Below, piece by piece: positions 6,995-7,068 of a DNA stretch of 7,068 bases. Position 1 is the stretch's first letter; each line of letters begins with the position of its first letter. Made by a program: the position numbers and the translations under genes. Location of the stretch: NCBI GenBank assembly GCA_937959175.1, contig CALGAS010000248.1, forward strand, positions 1 through 7,068, written 5' to 3'. The stretch is from an uncultured bacterium. Its GTDB lineage: Bacteria; Planctomycetota; Planctomycetia; Pirellulales; UBA1268. Under the pieces are notes generated by a model. It had not been told where the DNA came from, did not search any database, and worked only from the letters and a program-made list of their open reading frames with translations.

Positions 6995-7068
6995 CATCGC
7001 CCAGGTTGCAAACCTGCGGCCGCATCGGGCAGGTGGAAGCCGAGACCGACATCGGGCAGTTGCAAACC
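6995..7068. repeat. Degenerate 27-28 bp tandem repeats after hemL, running off the window
   Basis: Three copies of a unit starting CATCG(G/C)(G/C)CAG begin at 6995, 7023 and 7050, a spacing of 28 and then 27 bases. Copies 1 and 3 share the core TTGCAAACC. Copy 2 has the related TGGAAGCC at the same place. The third copy is cut by the end of the window, so the total number is unknown. The change from 28 to 27 bases breaks any plus-strand reading frame, which argues for a non-coding repeat. It could be a REP-like or minisatellite element. Confidence 0.55.
7002..7016. repeat. Perfect 6-bp stem with a 3-base loop inside the first terminal repeat
   Basis: CAGGTT (7002-7007) pairs with AACCTG (7011-7016) around the loop GCA. 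It lies 20 bases after the hemL stop. No T-run follows on the plus strand, so it is not a standard intrinsic terminator, though it might slow polymerase or protect the hemL mRNA end. Because it sits within the repeat unit, it may instead be the palindromic core of a dispersed repeat. Confidence 0.5.

Noticed and set aside
6184..7065. Minus-strand open frame of 293 codons across hemL and the terminal repeats, with a 9-residue Leu-Pro-Asp periodicity at its start
   Set aside because: Almost all of it is antisense to hemL. The periodicity comes only from the 27-base spacing of two repeat copies, and the other spacing is 28 bases.

Overview
This 7,068-base window looks like an ordinary, gene-dense piece of a high-GC bacterial chromosome. 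It holds five complete or near-complete protein genes and almost no empty space. The likely source is a planctomycete or a relative. Three things suggest this: a Hanks-type Ser/Thr kinase with a single membrane anchor and a helical outer domain, weak or missing Shine-Dalgarno signals in front of several genes, and a C5-type heme pathway gene. The lineage is an inference; there is no rRNA or other decisive marker here.

Layout from left to right. Bases 1-105 have no gene and carry one short inverted repeat. A 10-segment EamA/DMT-like membrane transporter (106-1086, +) converges on truB, tRNA pseudouridine-55 synthase (1115-2071, -), with 28 bases between the stops. The truB start lies inside the end of an MmgE/PrpD-family dehydratase-like gene (2037-3587, -), so these two probably form one minus-strand operon read from a promoter near 3600. 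Divergent from them, across 96 bases, is a 641-residue membrane Ser/Thr protein kinase (3684-5609, +). It is followed after 43 bases by hemL, glutamate-1-semialdehyde aminomutase (5653-6981, +). The last 87 bases carry degenerate 27-28 bp tandem repeats with a small hairpin that run off the edge.

The genes do not form one pathway. TruB modifies tRNA, HemL makes 5-aminolevulinate for tetrapyrroles, the MmgE/PrpD protein is probably a hydratase/dehydratase of a small carboxylic acid, the kinase is a signalling protein with unknown input, and the transporter has an unknown substrate. I found no CRISPR array, tRNA, rRNA, insertion sequence, phage gene, toxin-antitoxin pair or defence system. The points most worth a second look are the terminal palindromic repeats, the TPR-like outer domain of the kinase, a possible leaderless kinase promoter, and the prpD-like/truB overlap. 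I do not see convincing evidence of an undescribed system in this window.
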